34,332 nt of DNA from a virus: positions 1 to 34,332 of the IMG/VR virus record IMGVR_UViG_3300027801_001331. One strand, written 5' to 3'. A program made the translations under genes and the position numbers. Positions 15,568 to 22,755 of the stretch are shown here, piece after piece; positions within the stretch are counted from its first letter, which is position 1, and the number at the start of each line of letters is the position of its first letter. Under the pieces are notes generated by a model, which worked only from the letters and a program-made list of their open reading frames with translations, was not told the DNA's origin and made no database searches.

Positions 15568-16030
15568 GAAGAAAGCACCAGCTATACCACTATCTGAAGT
15601 TATGAGAGCGATTGACATAAAGGATCGTGGATGGTATACTAGACTTGATGCAGAAAAGAAAAAGGCATTTAGTGCCTGGATGATGATGCGTTATGCTAGT
15701 TGTGTTAGAGGCCCAAAGTCAGCTGACTACTTGTATATGGTCAACGAATGTATTAATAATAGATTTAGTGAAGTTAGTAAACACCCAGAATTGCAATGGC
15801 TGTTATTTACTGTAGCTGGTTGCGGCAAAACACAAAATCATGAATACATTAAACCGCCGAACACTAGAAAAAAGAAAAACAAAGTGTTCACAGCGATATC
15901 AGAATTACTGCCACATTTAAAGCATGATGAGTTGGAGTTATTATTAAGTATAAACACTAAAGACGAACTCAAGCAATATGTTAAAGATGCCGGAGTACTT
16001 GATAAAGAGATAAAAGAGATATTTAAATAA
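15557..16030 (+). CDS. Clamp-loader small subunit-like protein (gp62-like, tentative)
   Basis: 157 residues starting with a basic leader (AAKKKAP). The pattern FSAWMMMRYASC, then YMVNECIN, then HPELQWLL, a basic RKKKNK stretch and a helical tail resembles the diverged gp62 subunits I remember from marine T4-like phages. gp62 joins four gp44 ATPases to load the gp45 sliding clamp. gp44 and gp45 are not in this window, so neighbour support is limited. The short GCGKT string (residues 88-92) is not a P-loop: there is no upstream GxxxxG spacing and no Walker B. The stop overlaps the next start by one base. Alternative: an unrelated helical replication accessory. Confidence 0.5.
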   Translation: MAAKKKAPAIPLSEVMRAIDIKDRGWYTRLDAEKKKAFSAWMMMRYASCVRGPKSADYLYMVNECINNRFSEVSKHPELQWLLFTVAGCGKTQNHEYIKPPNTRKKKNKVFTAISELLPHLKHDELELLLSINTKDELKQYVKDAGVLDKEIKEIFK

Positions 16031-16698
16031 TGGAATGTAAGTGGTGCAAAAAATCATTTAAGTCAGAGACTACTCTGGCAGTTCATATGTGTGTAAAGAA
16101 ACGTAGATATGCAGACAAGGATATGAGCCACATACGATTAAGCCACCGTGCATTCCAAATGTTTTATGATTTAAATACTAGTGCTAAACTTCCTAAGACA
16201 ATGGAAGACTTTATAGTAAGTCCTTATTACGAATCGTTTGTTAAGTTTGGCAGAGCATGTCAAGTGAACGAATGGCTACATCCAGAACAATTTACAGAAT
16301 GGTTGATTAAGACAGGCGTAAAATTAAAGTTATGGATATCTGATGCACAGTACGATAAGTTTTTAAAAGAATATGTAAAAAAAGAACCTGGTCTAAAAGC
16401 ATTAGAGCGAACTGTAATTTACATGTCTAAGTGGGGAGAAGAACATAACGAACCATGGCAAACATACTTTGTAAATGTATCTCCTAGCAGAGCAGTATAC
16501 GATATACGTTCAGGCAAAGTAAGTCCTTGGGTGTTGTATTTAAGTGACACAGGCGGAACATTGCTAGAACGTTTTAATGATGAACAAGTAAAAATGATAC
16601 AAGATAATATAGATCCTCCGTTTTGGATGAAACTATTTAAAAATAACAAAGATGAAGTGGCAGAGATTAAAGAAACATGCGTGAGAGCAAATCTATGA
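16030..16698 (+). CDS. C2H2-type zinc-finger protein, unknown function
   Basis: 222 residues. The N-terminus carries a zinc-finger-like motif: Cys3-x2-Cys6 (CKWCKKSF), then His19 and a nearby Cys21 (TLAVHMCVKKRR), a compact C2HC/C2H2 knuckle followed by basic residues. This suggests nucleic acid or protein binding. The rest (about 40-222) is helical and aromatic-rich (PYYESFVKFGRACQ, WLHPEQFTEWL) with no catalytic motif. The start overlaps the previous stop by one base; the end overlaps the next ATG (ATGA). Similar proteins occur in marine T4-like phages from memory, without known function. A transcription or replication factor is possible. Confidence 0.75.
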   Translation: MECKWCKKSFKSETTLAVHMCVKKRRYADKDMSHIRLSHRAFQMFYDLNTSAKLPKTMEDFIVSPYYESFVKFGRACQVNEWLHPEQFTEWLIKTGVKLKLWISDAQYDKFLKEYVKKEPGLKALERTVIYMSKWGEEHNEPWQTYFVNVSPSRAVYDIRSGKVSPWVLYLSDTGGTLLERFNDEQVKMIQDNIDPPFWMKLFKNNKDEVAEIKETCVRANL

Positions 16699-17540
16699 GG
16701 AAAAAAAATAAGCTAATGGTCAGTGGAGCAAGTTATTCCGGCGCTAATTGGAACGAACCACATTGGGCAGACATTATTGCAGAACAAGGCGACTTTAAAA
16801 AAGTAGAATTTGAAGGCATTAATTGGAGTGATTGGGAAGCCGGTGCATTTGTTACTATTGGTAGATTATTAAACGATAGAAAAATATCCCATTTAATTTA
16901 TACTGGTACATTTACATTTGTAGAGCAATTACAACAAGAAAACCTACCTGATAAGAAGAGTTTATTTGACCTAAATGAAAAGATAATGATAGACATGGCT
17001 AGAACTCCAGCATTTTTATCTAAACTTGGAATACTGTTTAGCAATTTCCTGCCTACTAAGTCCAAAGATCCGGCTGGCAGAAGACTTGGTAATCAGGAAT
17101 GGGTAGCACATAGAGGAGTTGTTAATGCTGAAATACCTAAAGTATCTACAAAATTTAACATAGACAAATTTGGTCAAGTGTTTGTAGGGTTAGAGGATAA
17201 AGAGTTTTATACTACTCCTCAATATAAACGATATTTAAGAGCATTATCTAGTATAGCATTTGTTAAAGTGATATGTGACCAATTAGGGGTCAAAGTAATA
17301 TTGTTGCCCTTCCCCTTCACAGGCGATTTAACTTCCAGCACATTAACAAGGCTACCAGACTTTTCGTTAATGGATACTTGGGATATTATTCCAGAATCAT
17401 TTGGCTCTATTGAAAACTGGAGAAAATTATCATCGGAACGAGGCTGGATACCTTTAGCTTCGCACTTCGATGAATGGGGTCATACCCAAGTAGCAGAAGC
17501 ATTTTTAAACAACGATAACAATAAGGAATTTTTAAAATAA
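16695..17540 (+). CDS. SGNH/GDSL hydrolase-like protein (paralog 1)
   Basis: 281 residues from ATG 16695, which overlaps the previous stop as ATGA; an in-frame ATG at 16677 is less likely. The N-terminus VSGASYSGANW corresponds to the nucleophile block (Ser in GxS), and the C-terminus HFDEWGHTQVAEAFL to the Asp/His-x-x-Gly-His block of SGNH esterases. The middle is diverged compared with the two SGNH paralogs at 21269 and 22033. SGNH enzymes remove acyl groups from glycans, lipids or peptidoglycan; the target here is unknown. No signal peptide. Its stop overlaps thyX by one base, placing it in the nucleotide-metabolism run. Confidence 0.65.
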   Translation: MRKKNKLMVSGASYSGANWNEPHWADIIAEQGDFKKVEFEGINWSDWEAGAFVTIGRLLNDRKISHLIYTGTFTFVEQLQQENLPDKKSLFDLNEKIMIDMARTPAFLSKLGILFSNFLPTKSKDPAGRRLGNQEWVAHRGVVNAEIPKVSTKFNIDKFGQVFVGLEDKEFYTTPQYKRYLRALSSIAFVKVICDQLGVKVILLPFPFTGDLTSSTLTRLPDFSLMDTWDIIPESFGSIENWRKLSSERGWIPLASHFDEWGHTQVAEAFLNNDNNKEFLK

Positions 17541-18244
17541 TGAAAGCAAAAATAATTAGTTATAGTCAATCACCTGCAGTAGTTACACCGACTATAGGAG
17601 ATGATACAGGAGACACAAGCCTTTTAGGATTAGTGGCGTATTGTGCCAGAGTAAGTAACCCTGAAAATCAAAACAACACAGCAACAAATGAAAAACTTGT
17701 GAAGTATCTAATGAAACACAAACATTGGTCACCACTTGAAATGGTAAGTGTTTGCATGGAAGTAGAAACAACCAGAGACATAGCACGACAACTGTTACGT
17801 CATAGAAGTTTTAGTTTCCAGGAGTTTAGTCAACGTTATGCAGACCCTACAAAAGATTTAGCCTTCGAGATTAGACAAGCAAGATTACAAGATCCTGTTA
17901 ACAGGCAAAACAGTATTGAACTTGATTCTGAGATGGATGGACATGCAGTACTTCAAGGTGAATGGAAAAACAAGCAACAACGAGTTATAGACGCTTCACT
18001 AGACGCATATAACTGGGCTGTAAGCAAAGGTATTGCTAAAGAGCAGGCAAGAGCAGTACTTCCAGAAGGAAACACACTAAGCAGACTGTATGTGAATGGC
18101 ACACTTCGTAGTTGGATTCACTATATTGAATTACGTGGCGCTAATGGAACACAATTAGAGCATATGGAATTAGCTCATGCAGTTGCTAAAGTTATTACAA
18201 AAGTATTTCCGATGGCAGAAGAATTTTCTGGAAAAGAAATATGA
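17540..18244 (+). CDS. thyX: Flavin-dependent thymidylate synthase ThyX
   Basis: Makes dTMP from dUMP using methylene-tetrahydrofolate, with FAD and NADPH as reductant. 234 residues, standard length. The ThyX signature RHRxxSxxxxSxR is exact at residues 87-99 (RHRSFSFQEFSQR). The C-terminal catalytic region includes ARAVLPEG and LRSWIHYIELR, both typical of the family (Ser/Arg for dUMP binding). ThyX is common in marine phages in place of ThyA and supplies dTMP for an AT-rich genome. Its end overlaps a small membrane protein gene as ATGA. Confidence 0.97.
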   Translation: MKAKIISYSQSPAVVTPTIGDDTGDTSLLGLVAYCARVSNPENQNNTATNEKLVKYLMKHKHWSPLEMVSVCMEVETTRDIARQLLRHRSFSFQEFSQRYADPTKDLAFEIRQARLQDPVNRQNSIELDSEMDGHAVLQGEWKNKQQRVIDASLDAYNWAVSKGIAKEQARAVLPEGNTLSRLYVNGTLRSWIHYIELRGANGTQLEHMELAHAVAKVITKVFPMAEEFSGKEI

Positions 18245-18420
18245 ATAAGTATTGGAGTGTTTGGGCAAAAAGTTTAGGCGAGAAAGTCGGCGAAACAGAT
18301 GCCCAAGCAAATACCGTAGCAGGAATTAGAACAGTATGGTGGTTGACTCATATGGTAACATGTGTTAGTATAGTACTAAATGCAATAGCCAACCATGGTT
18401 GGGGTTTGATTGGATTATGA
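18241..18420 (+). CDS. Small conserved membrane protein (59 aa)
   Basis: ATG 18241 overlaps the thyX stop (ATGA) and the stop TGA 18418-18420 overlaps the next ATG, so this 59-residue ORF fills the gap exactly and is almost certainly real. The N-terminus MNKYWSVWAKSLGEKVGE is followed by one hydrophobic segment from about residue 34 to 58 (WLTHMVTCVSIVLNAIA, ending NHGWGLIGL). One transmembrane helix with a charged N-terminus is predicted. Short proteins with the WAKSLG start and IRT before the helix are familiar from marine T4-like phages (memory, no search). Function unknown. Confidence 0.8.
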   Translation: MNKYWSVWAKSLGEKVGETDAQANTVAGIRTVWWLTHMVTCVSIVLNAIANHGWGLIGL

Positions 18421-18989
18421 AAATAGATTTTGACGTAGACATTGATATGGCTGATAGAGATAAGTTACTACAACTTATTGAACATACACCAGCGAGTATC
18501 AAACGTGGAATAGAATTTGAAAAGCATAACACTGGCGTGTATGTGCAACCTATTCCTATGTTTCCGTTAAAAGGCTTTAGTACAATAGACCACAAAGAAG
18601 CGGAAGAAGTTGGTTACTTTAAATTAGATGTGTTGAACAATCACATTTACAATGGCGTTAAAAGTGAACAACACCTAGATAAACTTTTAGCAACAGAGCC
18701 TATGTGGGAGTTGTTTGAGCATAAAGAAATAGTTGACCAACTGTTTCATATTAGCAAACATCATGACATTGTTAAACAACACTTACCTAATAGTGTAGAA
18801 GACTTAGCAATGATACTTGCACTTATAAGACCAGGCAAACGACATTTGGTTGGTAATACTTGGGAAGTTATTTCAAACGAAGTATGGGAACAAACTGATG
18901 GTTACTTCTTTAAAAGAAGTCATGCAATTGGTTATGCCACAGCTATTATTGTGCAGTTAAATTTAATTTTAGAGCAATTAGGTAAGTAA
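18417..18989 (+). CDS. Miniature DNA polymerase III alpha (C-family)-like protein
   Basis: 190 residues from ATG 18417, which overlaps the previous stop as ATGA. Four blocks occur in the same order as in the palm/fingers of bacterial DnaE: DFDVDIDMADRD (4-15, cf. DFDVDFCMEKRD with the D401/D403 metal ligands), KHNTGVYVQPIP (36-47, cf. MHAGGVVIAP), VGYFKLDVL (65-73, cf. AGLVKFDFLGL with D555), and a FHISKHHDIV...SVEDLAMILALIRPG stretch (110-140, cf. FQLES...FEDMIALVALFRPG). The C-terminus FKRSHAIGYA (165-174) matches FNKSHSAAYA. All three catalytic-type Asp positions (6, 8, 71) are kept. It lacks PHP, thumb, beta-binding and OB domains and is about one sixth of DnaE. Function unknown: reduced polymerase, competitor or nucleotide-binding relic. 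Confidence 0.75.
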   Translation: MKIDFDVDIDMADRDKLLQLIEHTPASIKRGIEFEKHNTGVYVQPIPMFPLKGFSTIDHKEAEEVGYFKLDVLNNHIYNGVKSEQHLDKLLATEPMWELFEHKEIVDQLFHISKHHDIVKQHLPNSVEDLAMILALIRPGKRHLVGNTWEVISNEVWEQTDGYFFKRSHAIGYATAIIVQLNLILEQLGK

Positions 18990-18997
18990 CGTCTTAT

Positions 18998-19375
18998 TTA
19001 GGTCTGGTCAGTTTTTCTAACTAACTGAATACTTCTTCTTTTAATCCGCTTTTTAAGTATGTTCTGCATACTAGTTACAGGTCCAAATAATATTTCAGTT
19101 TCTTTTAAAATAAACGTACTAACACAGTGCCTAAAATCTTGCATTTCATGGAACAGAAATACATCGATTGGTAACATCCTGTTAGATTCCCACCACCATA
19201 AGTCTCCACAATCCATCATGATTTTCTTTTCGCCACTGTTACGACATTTGTCGATATCGTAAAAACTTATAATCTGGTTGTCCTTATTTTGTACAATGCC
19301 GACATAGTCTTTGCCATTGTACGCCATTCCAGTTAAAAAAGGGAATTTCTCTTGTAGGTTAGTCTCATTAGTCAT
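18998..19375 (-). CDS. Conserved marine T4-like phage protein on the opposite strand
   Basis: The only convincing minus-strand gene in the window. 125 residues from ATG (19375-19373); a TTG 3 bp further upstream is less likely. The protein has FLTGMAYNGKDYVGIVQN (13-30), then a conserved-looking LWWWESNRMLPID core (59-71) and a basic C-terminus (KKRIKRRSIQLVRK). I recall the WWWESNRMIP-type core from unnamed cyanophage proteins. No enzyme motif or membrane helix. A perfect TATAAATA late element lies 6 nt upstream of its ATG, so it is a late gene with a probably leaderless mRNA. It is convergent with the Pol III-like gene (8 bp between stops) and divergent from the gene at 19430. Confidence 0.8.
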   Translation of the reverse strand: MTNETNLQEKFPFLTGMAYNGKDYVGIVQNKDNQIISFYDIDKCRNSGEKKIMMDCGDLWWWESNRMLPIDVFLFHEMQDFRHCVSTFILKETEILFGPVTSMQNILKKRIKRRSIQLVRKTDQT

Positions 19376-19381
19376 CAAAAG

Positions 19382-19389
19382 TATTTATA
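19382..19389 (-). promoter_or_regulatory. Perfect T4-type late promoter (TATAAATA) on the minus strand
   Basis: On the minus strand the sequence reads TATAAATA, identical to the T4 late consensus, 6 nt before the ATG of the minus-strand gene. It is back to back with a plus-strand late element at 19399. Confidence 0.6.
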
Positions 19390-19398
19390 GTACAAATG

Positions 19399-19406
19399 GA
19401 TAAATA
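19399..19406 (+). promoter_or_regulatory. Late-type promoter (GATAAATA) before the 275-aa gene
   Basis: GATAAATA 23 nt upstream of ATG 19430, forming a divergent pair with the minus-strand late promoter 9 nt away. The ribosome site for 19430 is weak (GGA at 19419-19421). Confidence 0.55.
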
Positions 19407-19429
19407 CATAACAAACATGGAATTAAATA

Positions 19430-20257
19430 ATGTCCTTTAACGGTAGTCATACAATATATAATTTAGGAAACCAGTCGTTAGACTTAGTTTTAACGACAGA
19501 AGGCATAAAAACGGATAACAGACCTATGAATCAAAATAAATTAACAGTCCACAAAGGGTTTAATAATAAGTTGAGTTTCTTTGTAAGAAACAGAGATAGA
19601 GCTTTGCAAAACATTAGCACTAAGGCCCTATATGCAACAATCATGAACCCAAATACCAAACGTAGAATAATGCTCAAGCAACTTACATTGGTAAACAGCG
19701 GTACTACTGGAGAAGCAACACTTGATTTAGTCCCATCCGATTTAAGAAACATTGGAGCCGGACTTTACACAATTGCTATTACAGAATCTGCAGATAATGG
19801 TGCATCAGAGTATCCTTTATATGCAAACCAAAATGACCGAATTGTAACTGACTTGGAAGTAAAGAGCTCCTTGGAGTACGAACCAATTCCCACACAAGAA
19901 ACTACTACATTTACACAAACTGCAAATACTGATTTAGGCGATGCCGCCAATACGTTTGTTACTAGTGCAATGTACGGAAATATGGACAACGATCAAAACG
20001 GAAGCCATACATGTGCATTTTATCTAACAGGCTTTACTGGAAATATCCACGTACAAGCAAGTGCATTAGCAACCACACCTAGTGAAACAGATTGGTATGA
20101 TGTAAATGTGCAAGGAGACATTGGCTCTCCAGCTATGCCATACACTACAGCGTTCACTGGAGTGGATCCTTTCAACTTCAAAATTAACACTAATTGGATT
20201 AGAGTTAAATATCACCCAACAGCAGGCACAATAGATAAATTTCAACTAAGAAATTAA
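19430..20257 (+). CDS. Probable virion protein (tail/baseplate-type, BppU-like N-terminus)
   Basis: 275 residues, no signal peptide or membrane helix, rich in Thr/Asn/Ser and predicted all-beta. Residues 10-115 (YNLGNQSLDLVL through DLRNIGAGLYTIAI) resemble the N-terminal beta-sandwich of BppU-type baseplate and upper-fiber proteins: an input-description-like domain followed by polar beta strands. The second half (about 150-275) is another Thr/Gly-rich beta region with repeated aromatic/proline turns (TDWYDVNVQGDIG). Preceded by a late-type promoter, consistent with a virion gene, though it lies between replication genes. Exact virion location is inference; a decoration or fiber protein is an alternative. 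Confidence 0.65.
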   Translation: MSFNGSHTIYNLGNQSLDLVLTTEGIKTDNRPMNQNKLTVHKGFNNKLSFFVRNRDRALQNISTKALYATIMNPNTKRRIMLKQLTLVNSGTTGEATLDLVPSDLRNIGAGLYTIAITESADNGASEYPLYANQNDRIVTDLEVKSSLEYEPIPTQETTTFTQTANTDLGDAANTFVTSAMYGNMDNDQNGSHTCAFYLTGFTGNIHVQASALATTPSETDWYDVNVQGDIGSPAMPYTTAFTGVDPFNFKINTNWIRVKYHPTAGTIDKFQLRN

Positions 20258-20286
20258 TTGACTTCTTCGCATTAAGCTGTTATAAT
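20258..20286 (+). promoter_or_regulatory. Sigma70-type promoter for primase
   Basis: TTGACT 20258-20263, 17-nt spacer, TATAAT 20281-20286. The -35 begins at the stop codon region of the upstream gene. The -10 ends 8 nt before the primase ATG, so the predicted leader is at most a few nucleotides. Confidence 0.75.
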
Positions 20287-20294
20287 AACTGAAT

Positions 20295-21272
20295 ATGCAT
20301 CATCATGAACTAGTAGACCAAGTACATCGATTACTTATGGACAATTTGCCGTTAAACTCTGGCAAAACTCCTAGTGGTTGGATAACGTTTGATTGTCCTT
20401 TATGTAGCGACAAGCGAAAACGTGCAGGAGTAATTCAAAGTAATGCTAAGATAAGTTATCACTGTTTTAACTGTAGTTTTACAACTGGCTGGGCACCTAG
20501 TCCAAAGTTAGGTCATAAGTACAGGCAATTATGTGAGACATTAGGTGTGTCTAATAAGGACATACATAAAGTTGTTTTAGACTTAATGAAGTATTCCGAA
20601 GAATTAGAGATAGAAGACAGCACAGAATATGTTTATACAGCGGCTAGTTTCGTAACACATCAATTACCAGAAGAAACTACACTAGTAGAACACATGGAAG
20701 ATGGTCACCCAATTAAAGAATATGCACGACAACGAGGATTGCTAGGCAATTTCCCTTTAATGCATATTAACACCAGTCTATACAAAAAACGTTTAGTTGT
20801 TCCGTTTATGTATAACAACGAATTAGTAGGTTGGACGGGCAGACACATTAGCCCACCTAACAAAGAAACTGCAAAATATTTATTAAATGTACAACCAGGC
20901 TATGTGTTTAACATAGACAGATATGTAGACAGTGATAGAGACTTTGTTATAGTAGTAGAAGGCGTATTTGATGCAATACTTATAGACGGTATAAGTGTTT
21001 TAGGTAATAGTGTAACACCTGAACAAGCACATTTAATTTCTAAACTTAATAAACGTGTTATACTATGCCCTGATAGAGATAGTGCAGGTAAAGACTTAAT
21101 AGCAACCGCAGTAGAATTAGGATGGGAAGTAAGTTTTCCTAAATGGTCGTCTGAATGCAAAGATGTTGCTGATGCAGTAAACAAATATGGCAGGTTATTA
21201 ACAATGAAAAGCATTACAGATAATGCAGTTAGTAACGAACTTAAAATACAAGTACAGGCAAAAATGCTATGA
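20295..21272 (+). CDS. DNA primase (gp61-like)
   Basis: Synthesises RNA primers for lagging-strand replication with helicase gp41. 325 residues (T4 gp61 342). The N-terminal zinc ribbon has Cys34/Cys37 (CPLC) and Cys57/Cys60 (CFNC). A catalytic TOPRIM domain follows with Glu222 (VVEGVFDA) and the DxD pair Asp260/Asp262 (CPDRDSAG). A basic RHISPP segment (183-188) lies in the RNA-polymerase domain. No ribosome site precedes ATG 20295. The stop overlaps the SGNH gene (start 21269). Primase and helicase are separated here by two SGNH genes. Confidence 0.93.
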   Translation: MHHHELVDQVHRLLMDNLPLNSGKTPSGWITFDCPLCSDKRKRAGVIQSNAKISYHCFNCSFTTGWAPSPKLGHKYRQLCETLGVSNKDIHKVVLDLMKYSEELEIEDSTEYVYTAASFVTHQLPEETTLVEHMEDGHPIKEYARQRGLLGNFPLMHINTSLYKKRLVVPFMYNNELVGWTGRHISPPNKETAKYLLNVQPGYVFNIDRYVDSDRDFVIVVEGVFDAILIDGISVLGNSVTPEQAHLISKLNKRVILCPDRDSAGKDLIATAVELGWEVSFPKWSSECKDVADAVNKYGRLLTMKSITDNAVSNELKIQVQAKML

Positions 21273-22036
21273 CAACATTATTTGTAAATGGATGTAGTTT
21301 TACAGCAGGCAATGGCGAAGTACATACGCCTGATGGCAAACTGGCACCTGCACTAGACTATGTTTGGGCAAACCAACTGCCAGAATTTGATTCCGTTACT
21401 AATTTAGCAATATGCGGCGGAAGTAACGATAGAATTCTTCGCACCACAATAGAATATTTTAATTCTCATAATGCTACCGACCATGTTGTAGTTATACAAT
21501 GGACTAGTCCTTTGCGGTTTGAACGCTATATACCTTCATGTAAAGCATTTGCTGGCTTCTGCAATGCTGTAGGGACGGCTGAAGCACGTTTTAGCTTACA
21601 TATGGATAATGCCAAGCATTTAGAACACCTACAAAATAACGGTATGTATGACAGACTAAATGATGCGGCTTCACAGTTGTTAATGTATGGCAAAAGTATC
21701 AACGATTATCAAATAAACTTTTATAAGAAAGTTATTATAATGCAACAATACTTAGATAGTAAAATGATACCATATATTTTTACATCTATGTCGTTTGCTA
21801 ATCATTTAAAGCCTGGACAGCCATATGCAGGGCCAGACCAAATAGAAAATACTCCCACACAGTATGAAGTACATTTAAAAAATAATATAAACACTGATAA
21901 ATGGACAGAAAGTCCGTTAACAAGTTATCAACAAAGCAATTATGTTAGTGCTCAGGATAAACATCCTAATGAAGCTGGACATAAACTTATAAGTAATGAA
22001 ATTTATAAAGAACTACAACAGAGGAATTATGTATGA
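21269..22036 (+). CDS. SGNH/GDSL hydrolase-like protein (paralog 2)
   Basis: 255 residues; ATG 21269 overlaps the primase stop (ATGA). Block I is at residues 5-13 (VNGCSFTAG; Ser is the likely nucleophile). Block II is NLAICGGSNDRI (46-57), with Gly/Asn for the oxyanion hole, followed by VVVIQWTSP. The final block is DKHPNEAGHKL near residue 230, giving the Asp-x-x-His pair. The order and spacing fit SGNH esterases or acetyltransferase-like enzymes. Its closest relative here is the adjacent 22033 gene, which shares nearly identical blocks, so they are tandem duplicates. No signal peptide; substrate unknown, with a sugar or cell-wall modification role possible. Confidence 0.75.
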   Translation: MTTLFVNGCSFTAGNGEVHTPDGKLAPALDYVWANQLPEFDSVTNLAICGGSNDRILRTTIEYFNSHNATDHVVVIQWTSPLRFERYIPSCKAFAGFCNAVGTAEARFSLHMDNAKHLEHLQNNGMYDRLNDAASQLLMYGKSINDYQINFYKKVIIMQQYLDSKMIPYIFTSMSFANHLKPGQPYAGPDQIENTPTQYEVHLKNNINTDKWTESPLTSYQQSNYVSAQDKHPNEAGHKLISNEIYKELQQRNYV

Positions 22037-22755
22037 ATAATTTGCTTGTGAATGGATGTAGTTTTACAGCAGGCTCTGGTAACACCGGAGGAGACGAGCA
22101 TATATCTAGGATAGTGTGGTCAAATCATTTAGAAGACAAATTCGATACTGTAGTTAATCTTGCAAACGGCGGCAAAGGTAATGACAGAATAGTACGAACT
22201 ACATTAGACTATTGTAACAATAATGATATGACAGACTATGTTGCAATTATACAATGGTCGTCACCGTTTAGAACAGAATACTGGAACCCTGAAGATAATG
22301 AGTGGATAAATGTAGTTGTAAACAACGGTATTCAAGGAAACTGGACACTAGATATTTCGAGTAACCCAAACACAGCAAGAAAGCAATTGCAAACACTTTC
22401 ATACGACAACGAAATGAAGTGGTTGAATTCATTTAATGATTACGATATAGCATATTATAATAATGTGTTAGTGTTACAAAACTTTTTTGAAGATAAGCAA
22501 ATACCTTATATGTTTACTAGCATGTCTAACTTAGAACATCCGTTTATGGAAAGAAATATATATGATACCCTGCCTTCAACACCCGAAATAAATTTAAAAA
22601 AATTGATAGATAAGAGTAAATGGGCAGAAGTATCGTTATCAGAATATGCTGACAACAACCCTATTAGCCAAGAAGATCAGCATCCAAACCTAAAAGGTAA
22701 TAAATTAATAGCACAGGCTTTATATAAGGAGCTCATGGAAAAATATGGAAGATAA
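22033..22755 (+). CDS. SGNH/GDSL hydrolase-like protein (paralog 3)
   Basis: 240 residues; the start overlaps the stop of paralog 2 (ATGA at 22033). Blocks: VNGCSFTAGSG (6-16), NLANGGKGNDRIVRTT (about 46-61), VAIIQWSSPFRTEYW, and DQHPNLKGNKL near 222. It aligns along its length with 21269-22036 and keeps the same catalytic-type Ser, Gly, Asn, Asp and His positions, so both copies may be active. The two differ mainly in the middle, suggesting different substrates or partners. It overlaps the gp41 start by 11 bp, tying both SGNH genes into the primase-helicase operon, which is unusual for a surface-modifying enzyme. Confidence 0.75.
   Translation: MNNLLVNGCSFTAGSGNTGGDEHISRIVWSNHLEDKFDTVVNLANGGKGNDRIVRTTLDYCNNNDMTDYVAIIQWSSPFRTEYWNPEDNEWINVVVNNGIQGNWTLDISSNPNTARKQLQTLSYDNEMKWLNSFNDYDIAYYNNVLVLQNFFEDKQIPYMFTSMSNLEHPFMERNIYDTLPSTPEINLKKLIDKSKWAEVSLSEYADNNPISQEDQHPNLKGNKLIAQALYKELMEKYGR

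Noticed and set aside
15820-15834. GCGKT in the 157-aa protein as a P-loop
   Set aside because: The spacing of glycines is wrong and there is no Walker B; not an ATPase.
18399-18416. Earlier ATG for the Pol III-like protein
   Set aside because: It lies inside the 59-aa gene with no ribosome site, while ATG 18417 forms the ATGA overlap typical of this operon and starts right at the DFDVDI block.
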